Assembly: GCA_041402045.1 (NCBI GenBank)
Contig: JAWKSZ010000048.1
Coordinates: forward strand, 1-62,126
Direction: 5' to 3'
DNA: 62,126 nt
Source: JAGQRJ01 sp041402045
Lineage (GTDB): Bacteria; Planctomycetota; J058
Part shown: one piece after another, positions 1-8,018 of the stretch
Position numbering within the stretch: position 1 is the first letter of the stretch
Layout: each line of letters starts with the position of its first letter
Position numbers and translations under genes: made by a program
Notes under the pieces: model-generated
What the model was told of the DNA's origin: nothing
Databases searched by the model: none
What the model saw: only the letters and a program-made list of their open reading frames with translations

Positions 1-120
1 TTCCCGTATGAGAGCGCTCGGGGCCCAGGTGGCGGGGAGCGCTCCTGTGTGAGAACGCTGCTGGCGAGGGCCGTGTGCGCCTGCCGCGCAGCGCGGTCGC
101 GCGGGTCCCTGTACGCGACG

Positions 121-148
121 CGACCTCGGCCGGATCGGGCCGAGGTCG
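121..148. terminator. Strong GC hairpin, terminator-like
   Basis: Left arm CGACCTCGGCC at 121-131 pairs perfectly with 138-148 across a 6 nt loop. No T-run follows on either strand, so intrinsic termination is uncertain; it may only mark a transcript end. Confidence 0.35.
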
Positions 149-159
149 AGTCGTGCAAT

Positions 160-236
160 GGAAGGAAGGAAGGATTGTCGAGTCAGGGACGCGTCGAGAA
201 GGAAGGAGGAAGGAAGGAAGGATTGTCGGTGACGCG
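160..236 (+). repeat. Two-copy direct repeat of GGAAGG-type sequence
   Basis: A 21 bp unit of three GGAA blocks followed by GGATTGTCG occurs at 160-180 and 208-228 without mismatch. Each copy is followed within a few bases by GACGCGTC. The start-to-start period is 48 bp. It lies in non-coding DNA and its function is unknown. Confidence 0.6.
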
Positions 237-361
237 TCCTCGCTCTCGTTGCTCTCCTCTATGCAGGGCCTGTGCCTGGCGCAACTCCTTATTCCACGTG
301 GGTCCGTCTCACCTGGTTGCCCAGCTTTGGAAAGAGCTCAGGACGGTCGCAGGGACTGAAC

Positions 362-901
362 CTAATGGCCGAGGTGGATCTCCGATCCGTCGACGCGCAC
401 GGTCTCCTCGGCCAAGGTCACGGCCTTCTTGGCCAGGAGCAGATCCTCCCCTTCCACGACGCGCTGCGTCTCGCCCGTGCGCTCGTTGAGGGTGCCCTTC
501 ACCCAGCGGAACACGGTCTGGGCGTGCTCCTGCAGCGAGTCGGCGAAGGTTCGCAGGCGCTGCCCGCGGAGGGTGACCTCGGGGGACTCGACCTCGAGCT
601 GGAGGTCGCCCTGCAGGCGCAGGGTGCCGCCGACCGCGCGCACGTCGAGGTCGCCGGGGACCTCGAGCGAGCTGCGGGGGCGGGCGTTGAGCACCCCCAC
701 GGCGTAGAACGCGTCGTCGCGCTGGCCGAGGAGCAGGAGCTCGTCGCCGACCTCGGGGGCGAAGGGGTAGGCGAAGGCCACCCGCACGCTGACCTCCCGG
801 GGGTCGCCCTCCTCGAGACGCGCGCGCAGGGGAGCCAGGCTGAGGACCCGGGCGGGGCCGAGGTAGGTCGTGGTGTCCGTGGTGTCCAAGCCGGGCAGCA
901 T
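362..901 (-). CDS. DUF3540 family protein, type VI secretion accessory
   Basis: 179 residues. The ATG at 901 was chosen because a GGAGG motif lies just upstream on the minus strand; the open frame runs much further only because the DNA is GC-rich. It is a paralogue of the gene at 12738-13331: both have an N-terminal beta-rich half with a GDE/GDA..Y(A/G)VGVL segment, and both end in a VRVDGSEI / HRLDGTLV strand. DUF3540 genes usually accompany vgrG, DUF2169, pentapeptide and DUF4150 genes, as here, and are thought to help load or assemble spike cargo; that role is inferred from context. It is transcribed away from vgrG1 across a 174 bp divergent promoter region, and its downstream neighbour lies outside any gene in the window. 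Confidence 0.8.
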   Translation of the reverse strand: MLPGLDTTDTTTYLGPARVLSLAPLRARLEEGDPREVSVRVAFAYPFAPEVGDELLLLGQRDDAFYAVGVLNARPRSSLEVPGDLDVRAVGGTLRLQGDLQLEVESPEVTLRGQRLRTFADSLQEHAQTVFRWVKGTLNERTGETQRVVEGEDLLLAKKAVTLAEETVRVDGSEIHLGH

Positions 902-1075
902 GGGGCCTCCTTCGCGCGGTCCACACGGTATCCAAGGATCCGGCGCGATCGTTACAGGGAATTTCTGGCGCCCGCTTCGCGCCGGCGTGGATTCCCCTTG
1001 GGTTCGCTTGGGATTCGCGATTGCGGAGCGCCGAATCGACCGTAGAGTTTTCGACCGCACAGAGGTGAATCGTCC
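902..1075. promoter_or_regulatory. Divergent promoter region between DUF3540 and vgrG1
   Basis: On the minus strand TGTAAC (956-951) and CCTTGGA (937-931) lie 19 nt apart, 30 nt before the DUF3540 start. The same pair occurs before vgrG2 and before the second DUF3540 gene. On the plus strand a weaker CCTTGGG lies at 996-1002. AGAGGTG is the ribosome binding site of vgrG1. Confidence 0.5.
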
Positions 1076-3955
1076 ATGGGCGAGCTCGCGAACCAGAGCA
1101 TTTTGTTCGGGGTGGAGGGCTTGCCCTTCAACACCCTGGTGGCCACCCGCTTGGTCGGGCGCGAGGAGCTCTCGCGGCCCTGGCGCTTCGAGCTCGAGCT
1201 CGTCTCCCGCGAGCCGAACCTCGACCTGGAGCAGGTGCTCTACGCCCCGGTCCAGCTCGGGCTGTGCCAGTTCACCAGCGTGGGCGGAGAGCGCGCCCGG
1301 CGCACCTACTGGTATTGCGGCGTGCTCGAGTCCTTCGACCAGCTCGAGCAGGGCCAGGGCTGGACGCGCTACGCGGCGGTCATGGTCCCTCGGCTGAGCC
1401 TGCTCGACGAGCACTACCGCAGCCGGGTGTTCATGGACTGCACCCTCGAGGAGCTGACCCACGAGGTGTTCGGCGCCGCGGGCTTCGAGCGGGAGGACGA
1501 CTACCGCCTGCAGCTCGAGCGCGCGCAGGACGAGCCGAGCCCGGAGCGCAAGGTCTACCCGCGCCGCGAATACACCGCGCAGTACGAGGAGAGCGACCTG
1601 GCCTTCCTCTCGCGCTGGCTGGAGCAGGAGGGAGCCTGGTACTGCTTCCTGAACAGCGAGCAGCAGGAGCGCGTGCTGATCGCCGACTCCCAGGGCGCCT
1701 ATCGACCCGCCTCGGCCCGGGGCCTGATCCTGCCTTACCGCCCCCAGGGTGCGGCCGGGCGCCAGACGTCCCTGCTCATGGGCGAGTACGTGAAGACCTT
1801 CGCCTGCAGCGCGCGGCGGCGGCGCAAGGGCGTCGAGCTCCGGGACTACAACTGGCGCACCCCCGAGGTCGAGCTCCACGCGCAGTCCGAGGTCGAGGCC
1901 CGCGGGTTCGGGGTCCAGGCCGAATACAACGACCACTTCAAGACCCCCGAGCAGGGGGACGCCCTGGCGGGCGTACGCCGCGAGGAGCTGAGCTGCCAGG
2001 CGCGGCGTTTCGTCGCCTCCAGCACCTGCAAGGCGCTGCGCCCGGGGACGACCTTCAGCCTGGAGAAGCACTACCGCGGGGGCTTCAACCAGGACTATCT
2101 GGTCGAGGCCGTGGTCCACACCGCCGAGCAGGCGGTGGACTTCGACGCGGCGCAGGTCAGCACCTGCACCTACGGCAACGAGCTGGTGCTGCTCCCGGCG
2201 GACGTCGAGTATCGCCCCGCGCGCCGGACCCCCTGGCCCCAGATCCACGGCGTGATCCACGCCAAGGTCGACGCCCCCGAGACCGACGGCGAGTTCGCCG
2301 AGCTCGACGACTACGGGCGCTACCGGCTGCGCTTCCCCTTCGACACCACCCGCCTCGGGGACCGCAAGCACGGGCACCTGCGCAGCCGCTACGTGCGCAT
2401 GCTGCAGCCCTACGCCGGGCGCAAGAGCGGCATGCACTTCCCCCTGCTCAAGGGGACCGACGTCATGGTCGTGCACCTCGACGGCGACCCCGATCGCCCG
2501 GTGATCGCGGGGGCGGTCCCGAACACGGACACCCTCAGCCCGGTCACCGCGGGGAACCACACCTCGAACCGGATCGAGACCACGAGCGGGAACCTGCTCG
2601 AGTTCTCGGACGATCCGGACCGGCCCGGCGTCTACAGCCACGACGCCGCGCGCAGCTTCGTGCAGGACCAGCGCTTCCGCGTGCAGGGCGGGTTCCAGCG
2701 CAGCGGGGCCGGGAGCCCGGCGGGCGGGAGCGGGGGCGTCGGCGCGACGGGCGCGCGCCCGAGCGCCGAGGGGGCCCGGACCGGGCGCGCCGCGAGCGCG
2801 CCCGGCGACGGGGCGGGGAGCTCAGCCGCCGCGGCGGTGACGCCGGCCCCCACGCCCTGGGAGGAGTTCGTGAACGGCGCGGCCTTCGCCCAGCTCCGGG
2901 ACTCCGGGGTCGAGATCAACGGCCACACGCTCTCGGGCGACGAGCTGCGCGACGCGCTCGAGGTCCTGATCCGGCGGCACCCCGACTTCGGCGGGGGGAG
3001 CTTCAGCACCACGCCCTCGTCCATGGCCGACCTGCACGCGAACCTCAACAAGGAGATCGGCGAGGTGATCGCCTGGCCGATCGGCGGCGGGAAGCCGAGC
3101 GACGGGTCGCTGGACGGCTTCCTCGCGGACATCGAGGCCGACGGCGGCGAGCAGTACTACACCGCGCAGCCCCGCGCGGTGTGGACCCGGATCGGCGACT
3201 ACCTCTCGGTGGCCGCGGGCAAGCACACCTTCGACTACACCGACGTGCGCCTGGCGGTCTCTGCGAAGCGCGGGGGCGCGACCTACGAGCGCGTCGACGG
3301 CGACACCTTCGCCGAGAGCTACCGCAACGGGATCGAGCGCTCGGTCGAGTTCGCCTACGGCAACAAGGAGAGCTTCAGCTTCCGCATGGCCGGGGAGAGC
3401 GAGCACTCGGTGGCCCTGGGGGCGCGGGTGGCCACCACCAGCCGCCTCGCCGCCGACACCGAGAACACGTTCCTGGTGGGGGTGAGGAACGAGAACAGCG
3501 TGTGGCTGGGCGCGGTGCTCGAGACCTCGATCTTCGTGGGCGGGAACATCACGCTGAACCTCAGCCCGATCCCGACCCTCGAGATCAACATCGCCCCCGA
3601 GGCCGTCGAGGTCCAGATCCCCAAGTCGACCGCGCTCTCGATCGACGACATCACGGTCAAGCTCAACGGGATCGACACCTCGCTCTCCACCATGAGCAAC
3701 ACGATCACGAGCATGGAGAACTCGATCTCGGACCAGGCGAACAAGATCAGCGACAACGAGAACAAGATCAGCCAGACCGACAACAAGCTGACCGAGACCG
3801 CCAACAAGCTGACCGAGACCGAGACCAAGCTCGCCGAGACCCAGACCAAGCTCAGCGAGACCGAGACCAAGCTCAGCCAGAGCACGACCGCGCTCTCCCA
3901 GGAGTCCAAGACCCTGACCCGCACCGTGACGAGCGCGATCCATAGCATTGCGTAG
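1076..3955 (+). CDS. vgrG: Type VI secretion spike protein VgrG with C-terminal extension and coiled coil
   Basis: 959 residues. Residues 1-390 form the gp27-like part, with the family opening ELANQSI..EVEG seen as ELANQSILFGVEG. Residues 391-535 are the gp5-like OB fold and beta-prism start (IHAKVDAPETDGE, YGRYRLRFPFD, GMHFPLLKGTDVMV, DGDPDRPVIAGAVPN). A Gly/Ala/Ser linker (535-592) is followed by a beta-rich extension (593-860) shared with the second VgrG and marked by GDTFAESY. Residues 862-959 are a coiled coil that becomes exact heptads such as TETETKL. Ordinary VgrGs end near residue 600-700, so about 300 residues are extra. VgrG trimers cap the secreted Hcp tube and carry effectors. 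No known toxin motif is visible in the extension. The ATG has a good Shine-Dalgarno sequence (AGAGGTG). Confidence 0.93.
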   Translation: MGELANQSILFGVEGLPFNTLVATRLVGREELSRPWRFELELVSREPNLDLEQVLYAPVQLGLCQFTSVGGERARRTYWYCGVLESFDQLEQGQGWTRYAAVMVPRLSLLDEHYRSRVFMDCTLEELTHEVFGAAGFEREDDYRLQLERAQDEPSPERKVYPRREYTAQYEESDLAFLSRWLEQEGAWYCFLNSEQQERVLIADSQGAYRPASARGLILPYRPQGAAGRQTSLLMGEYVKTFACSARRRRKGVELRDYNWRTPEVELHAQSEVEARGFGVQAEYNDHFKTPEQGDALAGVRREELSCQARRFVASSTCKALRPGTTFSLEKHYRGGFNQDYLVEAVVHTAEQAVDFDAAQVSTCTYGNELVLLPADVEYRPARRTPWPQIHGVIHAKVDAPETDGEFAELDDYGRYRLRFPFDTTRLGDRKHGHLRSRYVRMLQPYAGRKSGMHFPLLKGTDVMVVHLDGDPDRPVIAGAVPNTDTLSPVTAGNHTSNRIETTSGNLLEFSDDPDRPGVYSHDAARSFVQDQRFRVQGGFQRSGAGSPAGGSGGVGATGARPSAEGARTGRAASAPGDGAGSSAAAAVTPAPTPWEEFVNGAAFAQLRDSGVEINGHTLSGDELRDALEVLIRRHPDFGGGSFSTTPSSMADLHANLNKEIGEVIAWPIGGGKPSDGSLDGFLADIEADGGEQYYTAQPRAVWTRIGDYLSVAAGKHTFDYTDVRLAVSAKRGGATYERVDGDTFAESYRNGIERSVEFAYGNKESFSFRMAGESEHSVALGARVATTSRLAADTENTFLVGVRNENSVWLGAVLETSIFVGGNITLNLSPIPTLEINIAPEAVEVQIPKSTALSIDDITVKLNGIDTSLSTMSNTITSMENSISDQANKISDNENKISQTDNKLTETANKLTETETKLAETQTKLSETETKLSQSTTALSQESKTLTRTVTSAIHSIA

Positions 3956-4010
3956 CAGCGGTCCGCCCGCAGCCCCCTAAACCCCAGTCCTCGGGGCGGA
4001 TAGGTAGGCG

Positions 4011-4032
4011 TTCCGCGACCCGCGCGGAATTT
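4011..4032 (+). terminator. Hairpin plus T-tract after vgrG1
   Basis: TTCCGCG (4011-4017) pairs with CGCGGAA (4023-4029) and TTT follows. It lies 56 nt after the vgrG1 stop and just before the promoter motif of the next unit, so it probably insulates the two vgrG units. Confidence 0.5.
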
Positions 4033-4035
4033 GTG

Positions 4036-4062
4036 TGTGATCCCAAGCCCTGATTCCTTGGA
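4036..4062 (+). promoter_or_regulatory. Shared upstream motif of the secretion island, vgrG2 copy
   Basis: TGTGATCCC (4036-4044) and CCTTGGA (4056-4062), with starts 20 nt apart, match the pair at 12688-12714 almost exactly and resemble the minus-strand pair at 956-931. It lies 66 nt before the vgrG2 ATG. It could be a promoter for an alternative sigma factor or an operator. Confidence 0.45.
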
Positions 4063-4128
4063 CTCCAGGCACGGGCAGTCGCGGTTGGGCCGCGATACCA
4101 TGCCGAACTTCACGAACCGGGGGCAGCC

Positions 4129-7100
4129 ATGTCGGAACTCGCGAACCAGAGCATCATTTTCGAGGTCGAGGGCCTCGCCAAGAACACCCTCGTCGTCACG
4201 AACCTCGCGGGGACCGAGGGCCTGTCGGATCTGTGGGCCTTCAGCCTGGAGCTCGTCTCGCGGGACGCCAACCTCGACCTGGAGAAGATCCTCTACAGCC
4301 CGGTCAAGCTCGGGCTCAAGCAGGGGATCATCGCCGGCGGTGAGCGCGCGGTGCGCACCCGCTGGTTCGCCGGGATCCTGAACTTCGTCGAGCAGCGCGA
4401 GCAGGGCCAGGGCTGGACGACCTACTCCGCGCTGATGGTCCCCAAGATGCACCAGGCCACCGAGTTCTGGCGCAGCCGGATCTTCATGGACAAGAACATC
4501 GAGGACCTGGTCAAGGAGGTCCTGATCGGGGATCCGGGGGCGGCCCTCGCCAGCGACGACTTCCAGCTCAGCCTCGAGCGCAAGACGGGCAGCGGCAAGG
4601 AGGCGGAGTGCTACCCGGAGCGCGAGTACGTCGTGCAGTACGAGGAGTCGGACTACACCTTCCTCTCGCGTTGGCTGCAGCACGAGGGGGTGTTCTACTT
4701 CTTCGACAACGACGGCGAGAAGGAGGAGGTGATCTTCGCCGACTCGACCGCCGCCTACCGCGACTCGCGCGAGGTCCTGCCCTACCGCCCCAGCACCCAG
4801 TCGGGGAGCGCCGAGGGCGGCGAGAACACGCTCTACGAAGAGGAGGTCGTGCGCACTTTCTCGGCGGTGTTCAACCGCCAGCCCAAGCGCGTGATCCTCA
4901 AGGACTACAACTGGCGCACCCCCGAGGTCGAGCTCTCGATCGACAAGCCGGTCAACGAGGAGGGGATCGGGATCCAGGTCGAATACAACGACCACTACAA
5001 GACCCCCGAGCAGGGCAAGAAGCTGGCCGAGGTCCGCAGCGAGGAGTTCCTCGCCCGCGAGCAGGTGTTCATGGCCAGCACCAACTGCAAGGCCTTGCGC
5101 CCGGGCAAGACCTTCAAGATGACCGAGCACTTCCGCAGCAGCTACAACACGATCTACCTCGTGACCCGCGTCGAGCACCGGGCCGAGCAGACCGTGGACC
5201 TCGACGCGGGGCGGGTCTCCAGCGGGAGCTACAGCAACAGCCTGAGCCTGATCGCAGCCGAGGTCAGCTACCGCCCGCCGCGCACCACCGCCTGGCCCTC
5301 GATCAAGGGGATCATTCACGCCAAGATCGACGCCCCGGAGACCGAGGGCGAGTACGCCGAGATCGACGACTACGGGCGCTACCGCGTGCGCTTCCCCTAC
5401 GACGGGAGCATCGACAAGAACAACCCCAACAAGCGGGAGCAGGGCCCGTGCTCGCGCTACGTGCGCATGCTCCAGCCCTACGCCGGCCGCGACAGCGGCA
5501 TGCACTTCCCCTTGCTCAAGGGGACCGACGTCATGGTCTCGCACATTGACGGCGACCCCGACCGGCCTGTGATCGTGGGCGCGGTGCCGAACCCGGACAC
5601 CATGAGCCCGGTCACCTCCTACAACTACACCTCGAACAAGATCCAGACGACCAGCGGCAACGTGCTCGAGTTCAACGACAACCCCGAGAACCCGGGCGTG
5701 ATCCACAACGACGCCACCGGGAGCGAGGTCCGCGACGAGCGCTTCGCCGGGGCCGGCGCCAGCGGCGGCGGCTCGAGCTCGCCCAGCGGCGGCGGCGGCG
5801 GCGTGGGCCCGCGGCCCTATCGCTCGAAGCGCGCCAAGGGCACCGCGAGGGAGCCCGGCAACCGCCGGCGCAAGCTCAGCCAGACCGCGATCGAGCGCCT
5901 GAACGCGCCCCAGCCTCAGCCGCAGGCGGAGCGGCCCCCGCGCAAGCCCGCCCGTCAGCCTGGGCGGCACCAGCTCCAGCCGGGCGACGGCGTGGGCGCG
6001 GTGCTCCCCGAGGGCACGTCGACCGGCGACACCGTCGGGAAGTACTTCTCCGGCTGGGAGACCTTCGTCGAGGGCGACGCGTTCCAGTACCTCGCCGACG
6101 AGGGGGTCATGATCGACAGCCTGCCCTTGAGCGAGGAGAACCTCAAGCGCGCGGCGAACAAGGTCCTGCGCAAGCACTCCGAGTTCGGCACCTCGCCCGC
6201 CGGCGCCTCGAGCATGGCCGAGCTCATGGCCGGCATGGGCAACGAAATGGTCGACATGATCGCCACCCCCTTCGGCCTGGGGAGCCCCTCCAGCGGCGCG
6301 GTGGACGACTTCTTCGACAACGTGACCAAGCAGAACTACACCGCCTACGGCAGCAAGTTCTCGGTCAAGATCGGCACCGACACCGCGGTCAACATCGGCG
6401 ACAAGTACACCTTCAACGACGTCAGCAACGACGTCAGCTTCGGCACCGGCGGCTACAGCTACCACCGCGAGGACGGCGACCAGTTCGCCGAGAGCTACAC
6501 CTACGGGCAGGACGTGTCGCTGAGCTTCTACTTCGGCGCCAAGGACTCGTTCTCCATGAGCATGGCCGCGAGCCACTCCTCTTCGATGGAGCTCGACGCC
6601 AGCGAGAGCGAGGTGATCAAGCTCGGCGCGAGCAACGAGTTCAAGCTGTTCATTGGCGGCGAGAGCGAGATCGGGTTCGAGGCCAGCTACAAGAACACGA
6701 TGAAGCTCTGGGTCGGGCTGATCACGAACATCGATATCTACGCCTCGGCCACGCTGAGCCTCGAGCTGGGCGCCACGGCGCACGTCAAGATCGAGATCGT
6801 CCCGGACAAGTTCCACCTGAACCTGCCCAAGAAGACCGAGATCACCGTCCAGGACCTGAAGGTCAAGCTGGACGAGACGAACCTCAAGCTCAACAACACC
6901 AGCACCAACATGATGAAGACGAACATCGCGTTGAGCGAGACCAAGACGGCCCTCGCCAAGACGCAGACGGAGCTGGCGGAGACCAAGACCGCGCTGCAGA
7001 AGACGCAGACGGAGCTCTCGGAGACCAAGACCGCGCTGAGCGAGACCAAGACCGAGCTCTCGGAGACGACCACCGCGCTCTCCAAGTCGCAGAGCTTGCT

Positions 7101-7158
7101 CTCCAACGACGTGAAGGCCCTGGTGTTCAACAGCACCGCCGGGCTCACCAAGCTCTAA
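4129..7158 (+). CDS. vgrG: Second VgrG with longer linker and nine-heptad coiled-coil tail
   Basis: 1009 residues, a paralogue of the vgrG at 1076 along its whole length. It has a gp27-like N-terminus, gp5-like OB/prism at about 394-535 (IHAKIDAPETEGE, GMHFPLLKGTDVMV, DGDPDRPVIVGAVPN), a long Gly-rich then basic/Pro/Gln-rich linker (537-637), the shared beta-rich extension with GDQFAESY (about 640-905), and a C-terminal coiled coil (907-1009). The tail has about nine 7-residue units such as SETKTAL and AKTQTEL, with Leu at every seventh position. A trimeric coiled coil would suit the VgrG trimer. The stop is 13 bp before the DUF2169 start, so the two are co-transcribed and likely work together. 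Confidence 0.93.
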   Translation: MSELANQSIIFEVEGLAKNTLVVTNLAGTEGLSDLWAFSLELVSRDANLDLEKILYSPVKLGLKQGIIAGGERAVRTRWFAGILNFVEQREQGQGWTTYSALMVPKMHQATEFWRSRIFMDKNIEDLVKEVLIGDPGAALASDDFQLSLERKTGSGKEAECYPEREYVVQYEESDYTFLSRWLQHEGVFYFFDNDGEKEEVIFADSTAAYRDSREVLPYRPSTQSGSAEGGENTLYEEEVVRTFSAVFNRQPKRVILKDYNWRTPEVELSIDKPVNEEGIGIQVEYNDHYKTPEQGKKLAEVRSEEFLAREQVFMASTNCKALRPGKTFKMTEHFRSSYNTIYLVTRVEHRAEQTVDLDAGRVSSGSYSNSLSLIAAEVSYRPPRTTAWPSIKGIIHAKIDAPETEGEYAEIDDYGRYRVRFPYDGSIDKNNPNKREQGPCSRYVRMLQPYAGRDSGMHFPLLKGTDVMVSHIDGDPDRPVIVGAVPNPDTMSPVTSYNYTSNKIQTTSGNVLEFNDNPENPGVIHNDATGSEVRDERFAGAGASGGGSSSPSGGGGGVGPRPYRSKRAKGTAREPGNRRRKLSQTAIERLNAPQPQPQAERPPRKPARQPGRHQLQPGDGVGAVLPEGTSTGDTVGKYFSGWETFVEGDAFQYLADEGVMIDSLPLSEENLKRAANKVLRKHSEFGTSPAGASSMAELMAGMGNEMVDMIATPFGLGSPSSGAVDDFFDNVTKQNYTAYGSKFSVKIGTDTAVNIGDKYTFNDVSNDVSFGTGGYSYHREDGDQFAESYTYGQDVSLSFYFGAKDSFSMSMAASHSSSMELDASESEVIKLGASNEFKLFIGGESEIGFEASYKNTMKLWVGLITNIDIYASATLSLELGATAHVKIEIVPDKFHLNLPKKTEITVQDLKVKLDETNLKLNNTSTNMMKTNIALSETKTALAKTQTELAETKTALQKTQTELSETKTALSETKTELSETTTALSKSQSLLSNDVKALVFNSTAGLTKL

Positions 7159-7171
7159 GCAGGAGGGCGAC

Positions 7172-8018
7172 GTGCACCACAAGAACCTCACGCCCTTCTA
7201 CTGGGGCCCGGTGGTCACCTCCCGCGTGCCACCGCAGAAGGAAATGGCGATCTGCGTGCGAGGCGTGTTCCGCCTCGTCCCCGGGGCGCCGCTCACGCCG
7301 ATCGAGGACCTGATCGAGCAGGGCTTCATGACCGGCGACGTCTACGACGACGCGGACATCGAGCGCACCGGGGCCCTGAAGTACGCCAGCGACTTCGCGC
7401 ACTTCAAGCCCCACGCGGACGTCTACCTCAAGGGGCACGCCTACGCCCCGGGGGGGCGCGCCACGAGCTGCCCGGTGCGGTTCCAGGTCGGCGAGTGGTC
7501 GAAGACGCTCATGGTCCACGGCGCGCGCACCTGGCGCCCGGGGGTCCTGTTCGGCTCCTCGGCCACCGACCCCGCGCCCTTCTCCAAGCTCTCCCTGGGC
7601 TGGGAGAGCGCCTTCGGCGGCGAGGGCTTCGCCCACAACCCCGCCGGCAAGGGCCTGGGCGAGGAGCTCCCGCACCTCGAGGACCCGCGCAACCCCCTGG
7701 GCAGCCGCCGCGACCGCCCCGAGCCCGTGAGCTTCGCCCCGGTCAGCGGGCAGTGGCCGCTGCGCCTGAAGACGCGCGGCACGAAGTACGGCAAGAAGTG
7801 GCAGAAGAAGCGCGCGCCGTTCTTCTCCGAGGACTTCGACTGGAGCTACTTCAACGCGGCCCCGGCGGACCAGCAGCTCCCCGGCTACCTGCGCGGCGAC
7901 GAGCCCGTGGTGTTCCAGAACATGCACCCCAGCGCGCCGGTGTGGGAGACGCACCTCCCGGGGATCCGGATCCGCGCGCTGACCCGCGACGTGGACGGGG
8001 TCACCCGCGACGTGGACG
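7172..8018 (+). CDS. DUF2169 domain, first part of a frameshifted DUF2169-pentapeptide gene
   Basis: GTG start with AGGAGG five bases upstream. The protein has the DUF2169 pattern: an FYWGPVV opening, FKPHADVYLKGHA, an SLGWESAFGGEGFAHNPAG core, LPHLEDP, and a GDEPVVFQNMHP block. The domain should continue into a strand beginning LDTLYADLDAGRLYLTWRG, but that strand is read from the ATG at 8019 in the next frame. Skipping one base near 8018 joins the two exactly, giving about 1096 residues. The break directly follows a 17 bp sequence duplicated with a 21 bp period (7981-7997 and 8002-8018, one mismatch), which in frame gives TRDVDGV TRDVD. The original frame stays open past the shift by GC-rich chance and merges with the gene at 10460. 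DUF2169 proteins are type VI accessory factors. The break may be a real mutation, a sequencing error or recoding. Confidence 0.75.

Larger units (their letters stand above)
1..361. other. Non-coding left edge with a hairpin and short direct repeats
   Basis: No open frame here has a recognisable protein or a good ribosome binding site. It lies downstream of the minus-strand DUF3540 gene. An 11 bp perfect stem (121-131 with 138-148, 6 nt loop) could act as a terminator or structured 3' end. Two purine-rich direct repeats follow (160-180 and 208-228). Confidence 0.5.

Noticed and set aside
3700..3930. Repeated 21 bp DNA units at the ends of the vgrG genes taken as tandem repeats
   Set aside because: They encode heptads of a coiled coil; the DNA periodicity follows from the protein.
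2822..7191. Long minus-strand open frames opposite the two vgrG genes
   Set aside because: They are mirror frames of GC-rich coding DNA. Their translations are Leu/Gly/Val/Arg-rich with no family pattern, and the plus-strand VgrG proteins are unmistakable.
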